64,000 nucleotides of DNA, from contig CAVWDZ010000001.1 of the NCBI GenBank assembly GCA_963753905.1, positions 992,001 to 1,056,000 of the forward strand. The letters run 5' to 3'. Below the pieces are notes generated by a model that searched no databases, was not told where the DNA came from, and saw only the letters and a list, made by a program, of their open reading frames with translations. The stretch is from Bog-756 sp963753905 (GTDB lineage Bacteria > Actinomycetota > Acidimicrobiia > Acidimicrobiales > RAAP-2). Position 1 is the stretch's first letter; the number at the start of each line of letters is the position of its first letter. A program made the translations under genes and the position numbers. Positions 1-8,458 of this stretch are shown piece after piece.

Positions 1-240
1 GACTCGGTCGACGCCCTGGCCACCGAAGCGGAGGAGCTGGCGGTCCGGCTGGCCGAGGGTCCGACCCGGTCGCTCGGCCTCTCCAAGCAGCTGCTCAACG
101 CGTCGTTCGAGACCGCACTGCCGCTCGCGCTCGACCGCGAGGGCCAGGCCCAATCGCTGGCCGCCGTCTCCTCCGAGATGGCCGAGGGGATGGCCGCCTT
201 CAAGGAGAAGCGGGCGCCGAGGTTCGTGCCGGAGGGTTGA
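1..240 (+). CDS. Enoyl-CoA hydratase/isomerase family protein, C-terminal part only
   Basis: Frame 1 is open from the first base to a TGA at 238-240 and gives 79 residues; the 5' part lies outside the window. The fragment matches the C-terminal helical region of crotonases: an alanine/glutamate-rich helix, then GPTRSLGLSKQLLN, then a second helix ending in EGMAAFKEKRAPRF. The AAFKEKRxPxF ending is the usual crotonase tail, where an acyl-CoA hydratase packs its last helix. The nearest downstream gene is convergent. Substrate and exact reaction cannot be told from this piece. Confidence 0.85.
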   Translation, partial: DSVDALATEAEELAVRLAEGPTRSLGLSKQLLNASFETALPLALDREGQAQSLAAVSSEMAEGMAAFKEKRAPRFVPEG

Positions 241-277
241 GCTGGGTGACCGCGCCGGTGGGTCGCGGACGGTGGGA

Positions 278-1516
278 TCAGATCACACCCGCAGCCCGGT
301 AGTCCTCGAGCTCCTCCCCGGAGAGGGCCAACAGCCCGCGCCACACTTCGTCGTTGTGCTCGCCGAGCAGCGGCGCGGGGCGCGGCGCGGCCGGCCGGCG
401 GCCGTCGAGCCTGGGGAACGGTGCCTGCTGCTTGTGGGGCCCGGCGACCGGATCGTCGATCGTGACCAGGTCGCCGCGGGCTGCGAAGTGGGGATCGGCC
501 AGGATGTCGGCTGCGCTGTAGGCGGTGCCCACCGGGACCTCGTGGGCGATGCAGCGCTCCTCGATCTCGGCCGCGGTGAGGGTCGAGGTCCAGGCGGCCA
601 CCAGGTCGTTGATCTCGTCCGAGCGTGCTGCCCGTTGGGCGAGCGTGCCCCACTGCGGATCGTCGGCCAGTTCGGGCCGGCCCATCGCGGCACACAGCCG
701 CCGGAAGTTGGTGTTCGACCCGGCCACGATGCACACGAAGGTGCCGTCCGCGGTCGGGTAGTTGTCGAGCGGGGCCGAGGTCGCCATCCGGTTGCCCTCG
801 CGTTGGCGGGTCATGCCCAGCCGGTCCTCGGCGGCAACCGTCCACTCGAGGACCCGGAGCACCGAGCCGTAGAGGGGCGCGTCGACGACACCGCCGACAC
901 CGGTGCCACCGGGACCGTCCCGACGGTAGAGGGCGGCGTTGACCGCCGCCGCGGCGAAGGTACCGGTCAGGTAGTCGGAGATCGAGACACCCGGCCGCAC
1001 CGGGGGGCGGTCCGGGTAGCCGGTCAGATTGAGCAGGCCGCCGTAGGCGATGCCCATCCGGTCGAGCCCGGTGCGTCCCGAGTACGGACCGTCCTGACCG
1101 AAGACGCTGATCCGGGCCCACACCAGGCGCGGATCGCAGTCGTCGGGTCCGATGCGCCACGCCTCCATGGCCCCGGGTCGGAAGTTCTCGCACACCACAT
1201 CTGCCGTGGCGACGAGCCGGCGGAACAGCCCCTGGCCCTCGTTCCCTCGCAGGTCGAGGGTGATCCCCTTGCGGCCGCGTCCTTCGACAGCCCACCAGAG
1301 CGAGTACCCGGGGCCCGGGTCGTCGGTCGGGGCGAAGGGGCCGATCGTGCGCATGAAGTCGCCACCACGGGGATCCTCGATCTTGATCACCTCCGCACCG
1401 AGGTCGCCGAGCAGGCCTGCACAGAACGGGGCGCTGATCCGTGTGCCGACATCGATGACCCGGATTCCGGCAAGCGGGGCCCGGTCAGGACCGGGCGCGC
1501 TCGTCGGGTCAGTCAC
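278..1516 (-). CDS. CaiB/BaiF family III CoA-transferase
   Basis: 412 residues, full length for the family. It probably moves CoA between carboxylic acids in acyl-CoA catabolism in the cytosol. The N-terminus has the family opening GIRVIDVGTRISAPFCAGLL followed by LGAEVIKIEDP; GRGRKGITLDLRG and VCENFRPGAMEAW follow. The Asp in RTGLDRMG (about residue 150) sits where the acyl-carrying aspartate is expected. The start is GTG at 1516, 8 bases inside the end of the upstream hydratase gene, so the two are probably translationally coupled. It is the last gene of a three-gene minus-strand operon (ACAD, hydratase, transferase). The substrate is unknown. Confidence 0.9.
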   Translation of the reverse strand: MTDPTSAPGPDRAPLAGIRVIDVGTRISAPFCAGLLGDLGAEVIKIEDPRGGDFMRTIGPFAPTDDPGPGYSLWWAVEGRGRKGITLDLRGNEGQGLFRRLVATADVVCENFRPGAMEAWRIGPDDCDPRLVWARISVFGQDGPYSGRTGLDRMGIAYGGLLNLTGYPDRPPVRPGVSISDYLTGTFAAAAVNAALYRRDGPGGTGVGGVVDAPLYGSVLRVLEWTVAAEDRLGMTRQREGNRMATSAPLDNYPTADGTFVCIVAGSNTNFRRLCAAMGRPELADDPQWGTLAQRAARSDEINDLVAAWTSTLTAAEIEERCIAHEVPVGTAYSAADILADPHFAARGDLVTIDDPVAGPHKQQAPFPRLDGRRPAAPRPAPLLGEHNDEVWRGLLALSGEELEDYRAAGVI

Positions 1517-2360
1517 GATGCTCGGCGAAGACCTCGGCCATCGACCCCTTCTCCTGGCGGGCCCGGAGCGCGGTGGTGGCCGTGGCCGTGTTGTGCATCC
1601 AGTGGTGCGCCATGAAGTGGTACTTCCACGACGCGTCCTTCCCCATGAAGGTGGCGGTCTGGTTGAGTGAGTCCTTGACCACCTGGGCGGTCACCGGCGG
1701 CACCAGGGCCACCCGGTCGGCCAGCTCCTCGACCCGCTCGGTGAGCTCCGCGAGCGGCACCACGCGGTTGACGAGGCCGAGCCGCCACGCCTCCTGGGCG
1801 TCGATGACCTCGCCGGTCCACAGGAACTCCTTTGCCTTGCGGATCCCGAGCTCCCAGGGCTCGACCAGGAGCTCGACCGCGGCCCCGGTCATCCGGAGCA
1901 CCGGGTTCTGGAACCTGGCATCGTCTGAAGCGACGATCAGGTCGCACATGCAGGCAAGCATGAGACCCGCGGCCACGCACGATCCCTGGACCGCCGCGAT
2001 GGTCGGCTTACGGAACGAGTAGAGCCTCTTGCACTTGTCGTAGTACATGACCTGTTCATGGCGGAACTTGCCCTCCGGGGTCTCACGCATGACGCGCCAC
2101 CGGTTCGGCTCGGTATCGCCCACCAGCTCCTTCAGATCGTGTCCGGACGAGAAGTGGCGTCCGTTGCCGGCGAGCACGACCACCCGCACCTCGTCGTCGT
2201 CGTCGGCCCGGTCGAGCGCGGCGTCGATGCCGTCGATGAGCGCGGTGTCCTGGGCGTTGGCCACCTCCGGGCGGTTCATGGTGATGGTGGCGACGTGCTC
2301 CCGCGTCGTATACAGCACCACGTCCCCGACGCCTTCGCCAGCCTCGTCTCGTTCGGTCAC
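1509..2360 (-). CDS. Enoyl-CoA hydratase/isomerase (crotonase) family protein
   Basis: 283 residues from GTG 2360. Crotonases hydrate or isomerise unsaturated acyl-CoA. Visible features: VATITMNRPEVANAQD near the N-terminus, oxyanion-hole segments HFSSGHDLKEL and GSCVAAGLMLACMCDL, and a C-terminal helix ending in KGSMAEVFAEH. SSGHDLKE is typical, but the second segment has AAGLML where classical hydratases have AGGGxEL, so the acid/base residues may differ. The frame stays open to about 2567, but that part overlaps the ACAD gene; GTG 2360 follows the ACAD stop (2362-2364) by one base, which fixes the start. It lies between the ACAD and CoA-transferase genes in one operon. Confidence 0.88.
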   Translation of the reverse strand: MTERDEAGEGVGDVVLYTTREHVATITMNRPEVANAQDTALIDGIDAALDRADDDDEVRVVVLAGNGRHFSSGHDLKELVGDTEPNRWRVMRETPEGKFRHEQVMYYDKCKRLYSFRKPTIAAVQGSCVAAGLMLACMCDLIVASDDARFQNPVLRMTGAAVELLVEPWELGIRKAKEFLWTGEVIDAQEAWRLGLVNRVVPLAELTERVEELADRVALVPPVTAQVVKDSLNQTATFMGKDASWKYHFMAHHWMHNTATATTALRARQEKGSMAEVFAEHRD

Positions 2361-2361
2361 G

Positions 2362-3585
2362 TCAGGACACCTTCCTCTCGGGCCCGCCTCCGGCGGCCGG
2401 TCGCGCGCTGCCGGGTCGGGGCAGCCCGAGGACCCGTTCGCCGAGGATCGTCCGCTGGATCTGATTGGTGCCAGCCCACACCGAGGACGCCTGGTAGTAG
2501 AGCCACGAGCGCTGCCATGCTCCGTTGCCCGGGAGATGGGAGGCACCCTTCCAGAGCGGTGCCGCATCGCCGAGCACGGCCATGGCCGTGTCGTGGAGCC
2601 GCTTGCTCATCTCGCTCCAGTAGAGCTTGAGCGCGCTCCCCTCCGGGCCGGGCTCGAGTCCTTTGGAGAGACGGCTGACGGTGCGGAGGTTGTGGAGCTG
2701 GAAGAGCCGGACCTCGACGTACGCCTGGGCCAGCCGCTGGCGGAGGCGGGGGTCGTCGAACCGGTCCAGCGCGACCGCCTGGCGGAGGAGCTCGTCGAGC
2801 AGCTGGAGGTGGATGACCAGCTGGCGCGGGTTGACGCCCCGCTCGTGGGAGAGCGTCGAGTTGGCCACCTTCCATCCCTCGTGCACGGGACCGACCAGGT
2901 GGTCGTCGGGGACGAACACGCCGGAGAGGAAGACCTCGTTGAACTCTGCCTCACCGGTGAGCTGGACGAGGGGGCGGACCTCGATGCCGGTCGCGTGCAT
3001 GTCGACGACCAGATAGGAGATGCCATGGTGCTTCGGAGCGTCGGGATCGGAACGGGCCAGGCAGACCCCCCAGTCGGCGAACTGCGCATACGAGGTCCAG
3101 ACCTTCTGGCCGTCCAGGACCCACCCGCCGTCGACCTTGGTCGCGCGGGTGGTCACCGACGCCAGGTCGCTGCCCGCGCCCGGCTCGCTGAACAGCTGGC
3201 ACCACAGGTCCTCGGCGCTCAGGATGCTGGGCAGCCAGCGCGCCTTCTGCTGCTCCGTCCCATGGGTGAGCAGCGTGGGGCCGGCCAGGTTGATGCCGAT
3301 CCGGCCCACCATCTCCGGTGCGCCGGCCCGCGACAGCTCCTCTTGGACGATGAAGTGCTCGGTCGGGCCGGCGCCGCGCCCGCCGTACTCCTCGGGCCAG
3401 GTCACCCCGACCCAACGGTCGGCTGCCAGCGAGGCCTGCCACTGCCGGCCGAAGGACACCTCGTCGGCCAGATCGTCGAAACGCGGCGGGAGCGCTTCGC
3501 CGTACTTCCAGGGCAGATGCTCGATGAGCCAGGAGCGGATGTCAGACCGGAACGCAACCTCGGTAGCCGTTGGAGCTAGGTCCAT
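2362..3585 (-). CDS. Acyl-CoA dehydrogenase, large-type subunit
   Basis: 407 residues from ATG 3585 (an in-frame GTG at 3594 is possible). FAD-dependent alpha,beta-dehydrogenation of an acyl-CoA. Domain order is normal: N-terminal helical domain with WPEEYGGRG, flavin-binding segment CQLFSEPGAGSDLASVTTRA, middle beta domain with GQKVWTSYAQFADWG, and a C-terminal helical domain ending WAGTNQIQRTILGERVLGLP. The gene diverges from a short-type ACAD (3629-4708) with only 43 bases between starts, a layout seen again at 44-47 kb. In mycobacterial steroid degradation such unlike ACADs form alpha2beta2 tetramers; that these two partner is an inference. First gene of the operon continuing to 278. Confidence 0.9.
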   Translation of the reverse strand: MDLAPTATEVAFRSDIRSWLIEHLPWKYGEALPPRFDDLADEVSFGRQWQASLAADRWVGVTWPEEYGGRGAGPTEHFIVQEELSRAGAPEMVGRIGINLAGPTLLTHGTEQQKARWLPSILSAEDLWCQLFSEPGAGSDLASVTTRATKVDGGWVLDGQKVWTSYAQFADWGVCLARSDPDAPKHHGISYLVVDMHATGIEVRPLVQLTGEAEFNEVFLSGVFVPDDHLVGPVHEGWKVANSTLSHERGVNPRQLVIHLQLLDELLRQAVALDRFDDPRLRQRLAQAYVEVRLFQLHNLRTVSRLSKGLEPGPEGSALKLYWSEMSKRLHDTAMAVLGDAAPLWKGASHLPGNGAWQRSWLYYQASSVWAGTNQIQRTILGERVLGLPRPGSARPAAGGGPERKVS

Positions 3586-3616
3586 GGGCCCCACGCGATC
3601 GGCGGCATCCGGGTCA

Positions 3617-3622
3617 TACTAT
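3617..3622 (+). promoter_or_regulatory. Candidate -10 box of a leaderless promoter
   Basis: TACTAT (a TANNNT hexamer) ends 6 bases before ATG 3629 in the 43-base gap between the two divergent ACAD genes. No Shine-Dalgarno sequence is seen before that ATG. A transcript starting at or next to the ATG, as is common in actinobacteria, would fit. No clear -35 element is visible. Confidence 0.4.
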
Positions 3623-3628
3623 CCAGCC

Positions 3629-4708
3629 ATGGACTTCGATCTTTCGGCCGATCAGCGCGCGCTGCAGGACGCGGCACGCCAGCTGCTCGACGACCAGGCG
3701 AGCTCGGAGCGGGTCCGTGCACACCTGGTGTCCGGCGAGCCCTACGACCGTTCGCTGTGGAAGGCCATGGTCGACCAGGGATGGCCGGCGGTCGCCGTAC
3801 CGGAAGCGGAGGGCGGACTCGGACTCGGCTGGGTCGAAGCAGCGGTGCTGCTCGAAGAAGTGGGCCGGCATGCCGCCCCCGTGCCGCTCGTCCCCCAACT
3901 GATCACCTTGGCTGCCCTGGCCGGGCGGCCGGGTCAGCGCGAGCTGGCCGGCCGGCTCATGGCAGGGGAGGCGCTCGGTGCGGTGGCCTGGACGTCGTCC
4001 GACACCGCGGTCGAGCGATCCGGGGATGGCGACCGCCCTGCGCTCTCCGGCCGGCTGGGCCCGGTCGAGGCCGCGTCTGTGGCCGACGCGGCCGTGGTGA
4101 TCGCGCCCGACGGTGTGTACCTGGTCGACCTGGCTGCCCATGGCCGGCCCTGCGCCGAGCCGTCCATGGACCTCACCCGCACGCTCTCGTGGCTGACGCT
4201 CGCCGGTACTCCGTCGACCAGGATCGGCGACGAGACGGACGCGGCGCACCTCGGCGCGCTCGGCGCGCTGGCCTCCTCGGCCGAGCTCCTCGGTGGGTCG
4301 TCCCGGGTGCTCGAGATGGCCACCCAGTACGCCAAGGACCGCATCCAGTTCGGGGTGCCGATCGGGAGCTTCCAGGCCGTCAAGCACCTCTGTGCCGACA
4401 TGCTGGTCGATGTCGAGGGGATGCGATCTGCCACCTGGTACGCGGCCTGGGCCCTCTCGGTGGGTGACCCGGGCGGTCCGATGGCCGCGGCGACGGCCAA
4501 GATCTGGTGTGCGGATGCCTCGAAGCGGGTGATGGCCTCGGGCCTCCAGGTCCACGGCGGGATCGGCTTCACCTGGGAGCACGACCTCCACCTCTATATC
4601 AAGCGCGCACAGCTCTCCCAGCTCGACTACGGCGACGCGGCCCATCACCGGACCGCTCTGGCCGCCGACCTGCGGGCGGCCGTGCTGAGCGGAAGCGGTG
4701 TGATGTGA
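3629..4708 (+). CDS. Acyl-CoA dehydrogenase, short-type subunit
   Basis: 359 residues from ATG 3629. The N-terminus MDFDLSADQRALQDAARQLL is typical of ACADs. The middle domain is abbreviated: the CxxFSEPGAGSDLA flavin motif of the large-type partner is missing. The C-terminal domain keeps YAKDRIQFGVPIGSFQAVKH and GLQVHGGIGFTWEHDLHLYI. This pattern fits the degenerate subunit of heteromeric FadE enzymes, where one chain brings the flavin motif and the other completes the site. It is divergent from the large-type ACAD, and its last four bases overlap the GTG of the following ligase (GTGA), so those two are co-translated. Partnership with the large subunit is inferred. Confidence 0.88.
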   Translation: MDFDLSADQRALQDAARQLLDDQASSERVRAHLVSGEPYDRSLWKAMVDQGWPAVAVPEAEGGLGLGWVEAAVLLEEVGRHAAPVPLVPQLITLAALAGRPGQRELAGRLMAGEALGAVAWTSSDTAVERSGDGDRPALSGRLGPVEAASVADAAVVIAPDGVYLVDLAAHGRPCAEPSMDLTRTLSWLTLAGTPSTRIGDETDAAHLGALGALASSAELLGGSSRVLEMATQYAKDRIQFGVPIGSFQAVKHLCADMLVDVEGMRSATWYAAWALSVGDPGGPMAAATAKIWCADASKRVMASGLQVHGGIGFTWEHDLHLYIKRAQLSQLDYGDAAHHRTALAADLRAAVLSGSGVM

Positions 4709-6429
4709 AGAAGGAGGCACCACCCACCTCGCCGGTCGCCGATCCGGGGCTGGGCGAGGCCGCTCTTCCCGCGGCCAGTGCGGCCGAGTTGCTCAGGAGG
4801 AACGCCGCCGACCCGACGATCGCCGACCGACCGGCCATCCGGTTCGACGACCGGGTCGTGACCCACGCCGAGTACTACCGCGAGTCGTGCCGCTGGGCCA
4901 ACCTGATGCTGGCGTCACGCCGGCCCGACCGGCCGCTGCACGTGGCAATACTGCTCGACAACATCCCCGAGTACCTGTTCGCCTTCGGAGGCGCCGCCCT
5001 GGCCGGTGGCGCGGTGGTGGGTGTCAACCACACCCGCCGCGGGGAACACCTGGCGCACGACGTGCACCACACCCACTGCGTGCTCATGATCACCGAGCCC
5101 GCCCACGAGGAGCTCATCGCTCCGGTGGTCGACGAGCTCGGCGAGGTCCTGGTCGTCGGGAGGTCGCTCGGGGACGCGCTCGGCGCGCAGCCGGACACCG
5201 ACCCCTGCGCCGAGGCCGGCCTGGAGATGCCCTGGGCGCTCATCTTCACCAGCGGCACCTCGGCCGCCCCCAAGGCGGTCATCTGCTCCCAGCGCCGCAT
5301 CCTGGTCACCGGCAGCCGGATGGGCCAGATGATGGGCCTCGGCCCCGAGGACATCGGGTACGTGTCGATGCCGCTGTTCCACTCGAACGCGGTCATGGTC
5401 GGCTGGGCCCCGTCGGTGGTGTTCGGTGCGTCGGTCGGCCTGGCCCGACGGTTCACCGCGTCCGGGTGGCTGGCGGACATCAGACGCTACGGCGCGACCT
5501 ACTTCAACTACACCGGCAAGCCGCTGGCCTACATCCTGGCGCAACCGGAACGTCCCGACGACGCAGACAACACCCTGCGGGTGGCCTACGGCAACGAGGG
5601 GGCGCCGGCGGTGGTCGAGGCATTCGCCGAACGCTTCGGGGCCCGTGTCATCGACGGGTTCGGGGCGACCGAGGGCGGCCTCGCGGTGACCCGGATCGAG
5701 GGCGCACCACCAGGATCGGTGGGGCGTGCCGGGCCCGAGCTCAGGATCGTCGACGCCGACGGGCACGAGTTGCCGCGGGCCGAGTTCGACGAGAGCGGCG
5801 CCCTGGTCGACCCGGTGGCATGCGTCGGAGAAATCGTGAACACCTCGGGCACCGGGGTGTTCGAGGGGTACTACAACAACGACGAGGCCAACGCGCGGGC
5901 CACCCGGAACGGCTGGTACTGGAGCGGCGACCTCGGCTACCTCGACGCCGAGGGCTACCTCTACTTCGCAGGACGGAACGCCGACTGGATCCGGGTGGAC
6001 GGCGAGAACTTCCCGACCGGCCCCATCGAGACGATCGTGGGACGCCACCCCGACGTGATGCTGTGTGCCGCCTACGGGGTACCCGACCCCGAGGCGGGCG
6101 ACCGGGTGATGGCCGCGCTCGTCCTGCGCCCGGGGGCGGCCTTCGACCCGGAGTCCTTCGCCGGCTGGCTCGACGCGCAGGCCGACCTCAGCCCCAAGTG
6201 GCGCCCGACCCACGTCCGGATCTCGGCGGCCATCCCGACCTCACCGACCAACAAGGTGCTGAGCCGTACCCTGGTGCACCAGAAGTACCGGCCGGACCGG
6301 GTCGGCGGGGACCCCCTCTGGGTGCGGACCCGCGGGGACGCGGCGTACCGGCCGTTCGGAGAGGCCGAGGCCGAGGAGCTCCACCGTCAGCTGGACGAGC
6401 ACGGCCGTTTGCGATTCTGGGACCTCTAG
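4705..6429 (+). CDS. AMP-forming acyl-CoA synthetase (FadD-like)
   Basis: 574 residues, ANL superfamily. It should activate a carboxylic acid as acyl-AMP and pass it to CoA. Motifs in order: phosphate-binding loop IFTSGTSAAPKAV, GFGATEGG, the hinge region WSGDLGYLDAEGYLYFAGR with WIRVDGENF, and the C-terminal SPTNKVLSRTL with the adenylation lysine. The start is GTG 4705, overlapping the ACAD stop by four bases; the longer open frame upstream is inside the ACAD gene. The product probably feeds the adjacent ACAD pair. The chain-length or ring preference cannot be deduced. Confidence 0.9.
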   Translation: MKKEAPPTSPVADPGLGEAALPAASAAELLRRNAADPTIADRPAIRFDDRVVTHAEYYRESCRWANLMLASRRPDRPLHVAILLDNIPEYLFAFGGAALAGGAVVGVNHTRRGEHLAHDVHHTHCVLMITEPAHEELIAPVVDELGEVLVVGRSLGDALGAQPDTDPCAEAGLEMPWALIFTSGTSAAPKAVICSQRRILVTGSRMGQMMGLGPEDIGYVSMPLFHSNAVMVGWAPSVVFGASVGLARRFTASGWLADIRRYGATYFNYTGKPLAYILAQPERPDDADNTLRVAYGNEGAPAVVEAFAERFGARVIDGFGATEGGLAVTRIEGAPPGSVGRAGPELRIVDADGHELPRAEFDESGALVDPVACVGEIVNTSGTGVFEGYYNNDEANARATRNGWYWSGDLGYLDAEGYLYFAGRNADWIRVDGENFPTGPIETIVGRHPDVMLCAAYGVPDPEAGDRVMAALVLRPGAAFDPESFAGWLDAQADLSPKWRPTHVRISAAIPTSPTNKVLSRTLVHQKYRPDRVGGDPLWVRTRGDAAYRPFGEAEAEELHRQLDEHGRLRFWDL

Positions 6430-6511
6430 GGCACGGCACACCCGTGAGGGCGCGCTACTTCGGACAGACCACACGAGGGCGGCGCGCGTCGCCGCCGGGA
6501 CGGGGGAACAG

Positions 6512-7396
6512 GTGAGCGCACCCGAGTTCTTTCTCTACCTGCCCCAGATGCGGATGGATGTCGACGCCGTCGTCGAGCGGGCGTCGGCCGCCGAGGCGTC
6601 CGGATTCCGGGGGATGGCCTTCATGGACCACTTGGCCCCGCCGCTCGCCGAGTCCCAACCGATGTACGAGGCGATGACGCTGGCCACCTGGGTGGCGGCG
6701 CGCACCACCGATCTGGTGGTCAGCCACCTCGTGCTCTGCGACGTCTTCCGCCACCCGGCGGTGCTCGCCCGCCAGGCCGTCACCCTCGACCGCGCCTCGG
6801 GCGGCCGGTTCGAGCTGGGCATCGGCTGGGGCTCGATCGGCGCGGAGCTCGTGGCATACGGGATCACCGGCGACGGGCCCGCCGACCGGGTCGCGCGCCT
6901 GGGGGAGAGCCTCGAGCTCATCCGTGCCCTCTGGGGTGGAGAGCCGGTCCGGTACTCGGGCCGCCACTTCACGGTCGACTGCGGCGGCCAGCAGCCCACA
7001 CCCGGCGGCCGGCTCCCGATCGTGGTGGGCGGGGCGGGGCCCAAGACCCTGGATCTGGTGCGCCGTCACGCCGACTGGTGGAACCTTCCGATCTACGCCC
7101 TCGACCGCCTGGAGCAGCTCCGTCCGCAGGTCGGCACGGCCCGCGTGTCCACCCAGCACCTGCTGGCCCACGTGGCCGACCCGTCACGACGCACCGAGAT
7201 CGCCGAGCTGGCCACCCGGCGCTTCGGCGGGATGGCCGGTGGGCCGCTCATCGGCGACGGCGACGAACTCGTCGAGCACTTCCGCGGGCTCCACGAACGG
7301 GGGGTGGAACGGTTCTACTGCTGGTTCTGCGACTTCGCTCCGGTCGAGACCCTGGCTGCCTTCGGCGAGCAGGTCATCGCCGCGCTCGTGCGGTAG
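6512..7396 (+). CDS. LLM-class (luciferase-like) flavin/F420-dependent oxidoreductase
   Basis: 294 residues from GTG 6512. TIM-barrel flavoprotein of the bacterial luciferase family; in actinobacteria many members use coenzyme F420. Visible: FRGMAFMDHL near residue 35, then HPAVLARQAVTLDRASGGRFELGIGWG, the very characteristic family block, and a late GGRLPIVVGGAGPKTLDLVRRHADWWN, which lines the cofactor phosphate site. The length is on the short side of normal. It follows the FadD-like gene after 82 bases in the same direction, so it may belong to the same unit. Redox partner and substrate are unknown; F420 use is likely but not proven by sequence. Confidence 0.87.
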   Translation: MSAPEFFLYLPQMRMDVDAVVERASAAEASGFRGMAFMDHLAPPLAESQPMYEAMTLATWVAARTTDLVVSHLVLCDVFRHPAVLARQAVTLDRASGGRFELGIGWGSIGAELVAYGITGDGPADRVARLGESLELIRALWGGEPVRYSGRHFTVDCGGQQPTPGGRLPIVVGGAGPKTLDLVRRHADWWNLPIYALDRLEQLRPQVGTARVSTQHLLAHVADPSRRTEIAELATRRFGGMAGGPLIGDGDELVEHFRGLHERGVERFYCWFCDFAPVETLAAFGEQVIAALVR

Positions 7397-7420
7397 CGCC
7401 GGGTCGCCGGGCCGCGCTGC

Positions 7421-8410
7421 TCACGCGGTGACCTCGTCGACCAGTCCCCATACGAGTGCAGTCTCCAGGTCGAGCACATCGAGACCGAGCGCCAGGAGGA
7501 GCGTGCGGTGGCGGCCGATGCGTCGGGGGAGACTGACCGTGCCACCCGCGCCGGGGATGAGCCCCAGCCGCACCTCGGGAAGGGAGATCCGGGTCCCGGG
7601 GTCCGCCTCGACGCGCCGGGCGAAGGCGGCCAGCTCGATGCCCGAGCCGGCCGCGTCGCCGTGCAGGTGGGCCACCGTGCGGTCGCCGATGGTGGCGAGC
7701 GTGCGTGCCGGGTTCCGCAGCAGCCGGATGAGGTGGGCCGAGGGTGGGTCGGACCGCGTCCCGAACTCGTCGAGATCGCCGCCGCTGCAGAACGACGGAC
7801 CGGTACCGCGGAGGTGCACAACGGTGATCTCCGGGTCGAAGGAGGCGATCCGGAGCGCTTCGTCGAGCCCGTCGCGCATCTGGGCGTCGAGCGCGTTGCG
7901 CACGCTGGGTCGGTTGAGGGTGATCTCGAGCTCGTCACCATGGCGCTCGACCAGTACTGCCGGCCCTTCGTCGCGCGGCCGGTCGACACGGGCCCGTCCT
8001 GCCCTCCAGCGGGCGAACTCGGGACCGGACTGGACGAGCCCGTAGGCCGTCGACTCGGCGACCAGTCCCTCTGCGACCGAGCGTCCGTCCCCACCCCTGA
8101 GCAGGAGGGCCAGAGCGGTGGCGGCCAGCGGGTCGGCGGCGACGGTGGCGGCCACCCGGTCGACCACGGGATCGCCCGGCGCAAGGGCCAGATCGGACCA
8201 ACCCGGCCGCCGGTCGGTGTCGGAGACGAGAGCCACCACGACCGAGGGGAGGCTCCGGAGGCCCTCGGCCGCGGGCGGATCGAGGGCGTCGGGCAGCTCG
8301 TCCCCCTCGACGAGCACAAGGCCGCCACCGGGCTCGGCGAGCTCGTCGTAGGCCGTCCCGTCGGCCAGGCTCCGGGCGAACGCTGGGCCGGGCACCGGGA
8401 CGGTCTCCAT
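7421..8410 (-). CDS. Crotonase-family protein with apparently permuted domain order
   Basis: 329 residues from ATG 8410. Residues about 150-329 are a crotonase core: LEITLNRPSVRNALD, SFCSGGDLDEF, HGDAAGSGIELAAF and LPEVRLGLIPGAGGTVSLPRRIG, stopping exactly at WGLVDEVTA. The C-terminal helices that normally follow that point are missing. Instead, residues about 85-137 ahead of the core carry text of that type (VAATVAADPLAATALALLLR, then VAEGLVAESTAYGLVQSGPEFARW). The simplest reading is a circular permutation with the C-terminal module in front. It is divergent from a CaiB-type transferase that looks permuted in the same sense. Probably an acyl-CoA hydratase or isomerase; the permutation needs structural confirmation. 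Confidence 0.8.
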   Translation of the reverse strand: METVPVPGPAFARSLADGTAYDELAEPGGGLVLVEGDELPDALDPPAAEGLRSLPSVVVALVSDTDRRPGWSDLALAPGDPVVDRVAATVAADPLAATALALLLRGGDGRSVAEGLVAESTAYGLVQSGPEFARWRAGRARVDRPRDEGPAVLVERHGDELEITLNRPSVRNALDAQMRDGLDEALRIASFDPEITVVHLRGTGPSFCSGGDLDEFGTRSDPPSAHLIRLLRNPARTLATIGDRTVAHLHGDAAGSGIELAAFARRVEADPGTRISLPEVRLGLIPGAGGTVSLPRRIGRHRTLLLALGLDVLDLETALVWGLVDEVTA

Positions 8411-8458
8411 GCACACGAGGGTAATGTTCGCCGTCCATGGGCCAGGGGAACGGTTGAG

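Noticed and set aside
272..1615. Long open frame opposite the CaiB gene (447 codons, plus strand)
   Set aside because: Antisense shadow of a GC-rich gene; the residue text is Arg/Gly/Pro-rich and matches no family, whereas the minus strand encodes a complete CoA-transferase.
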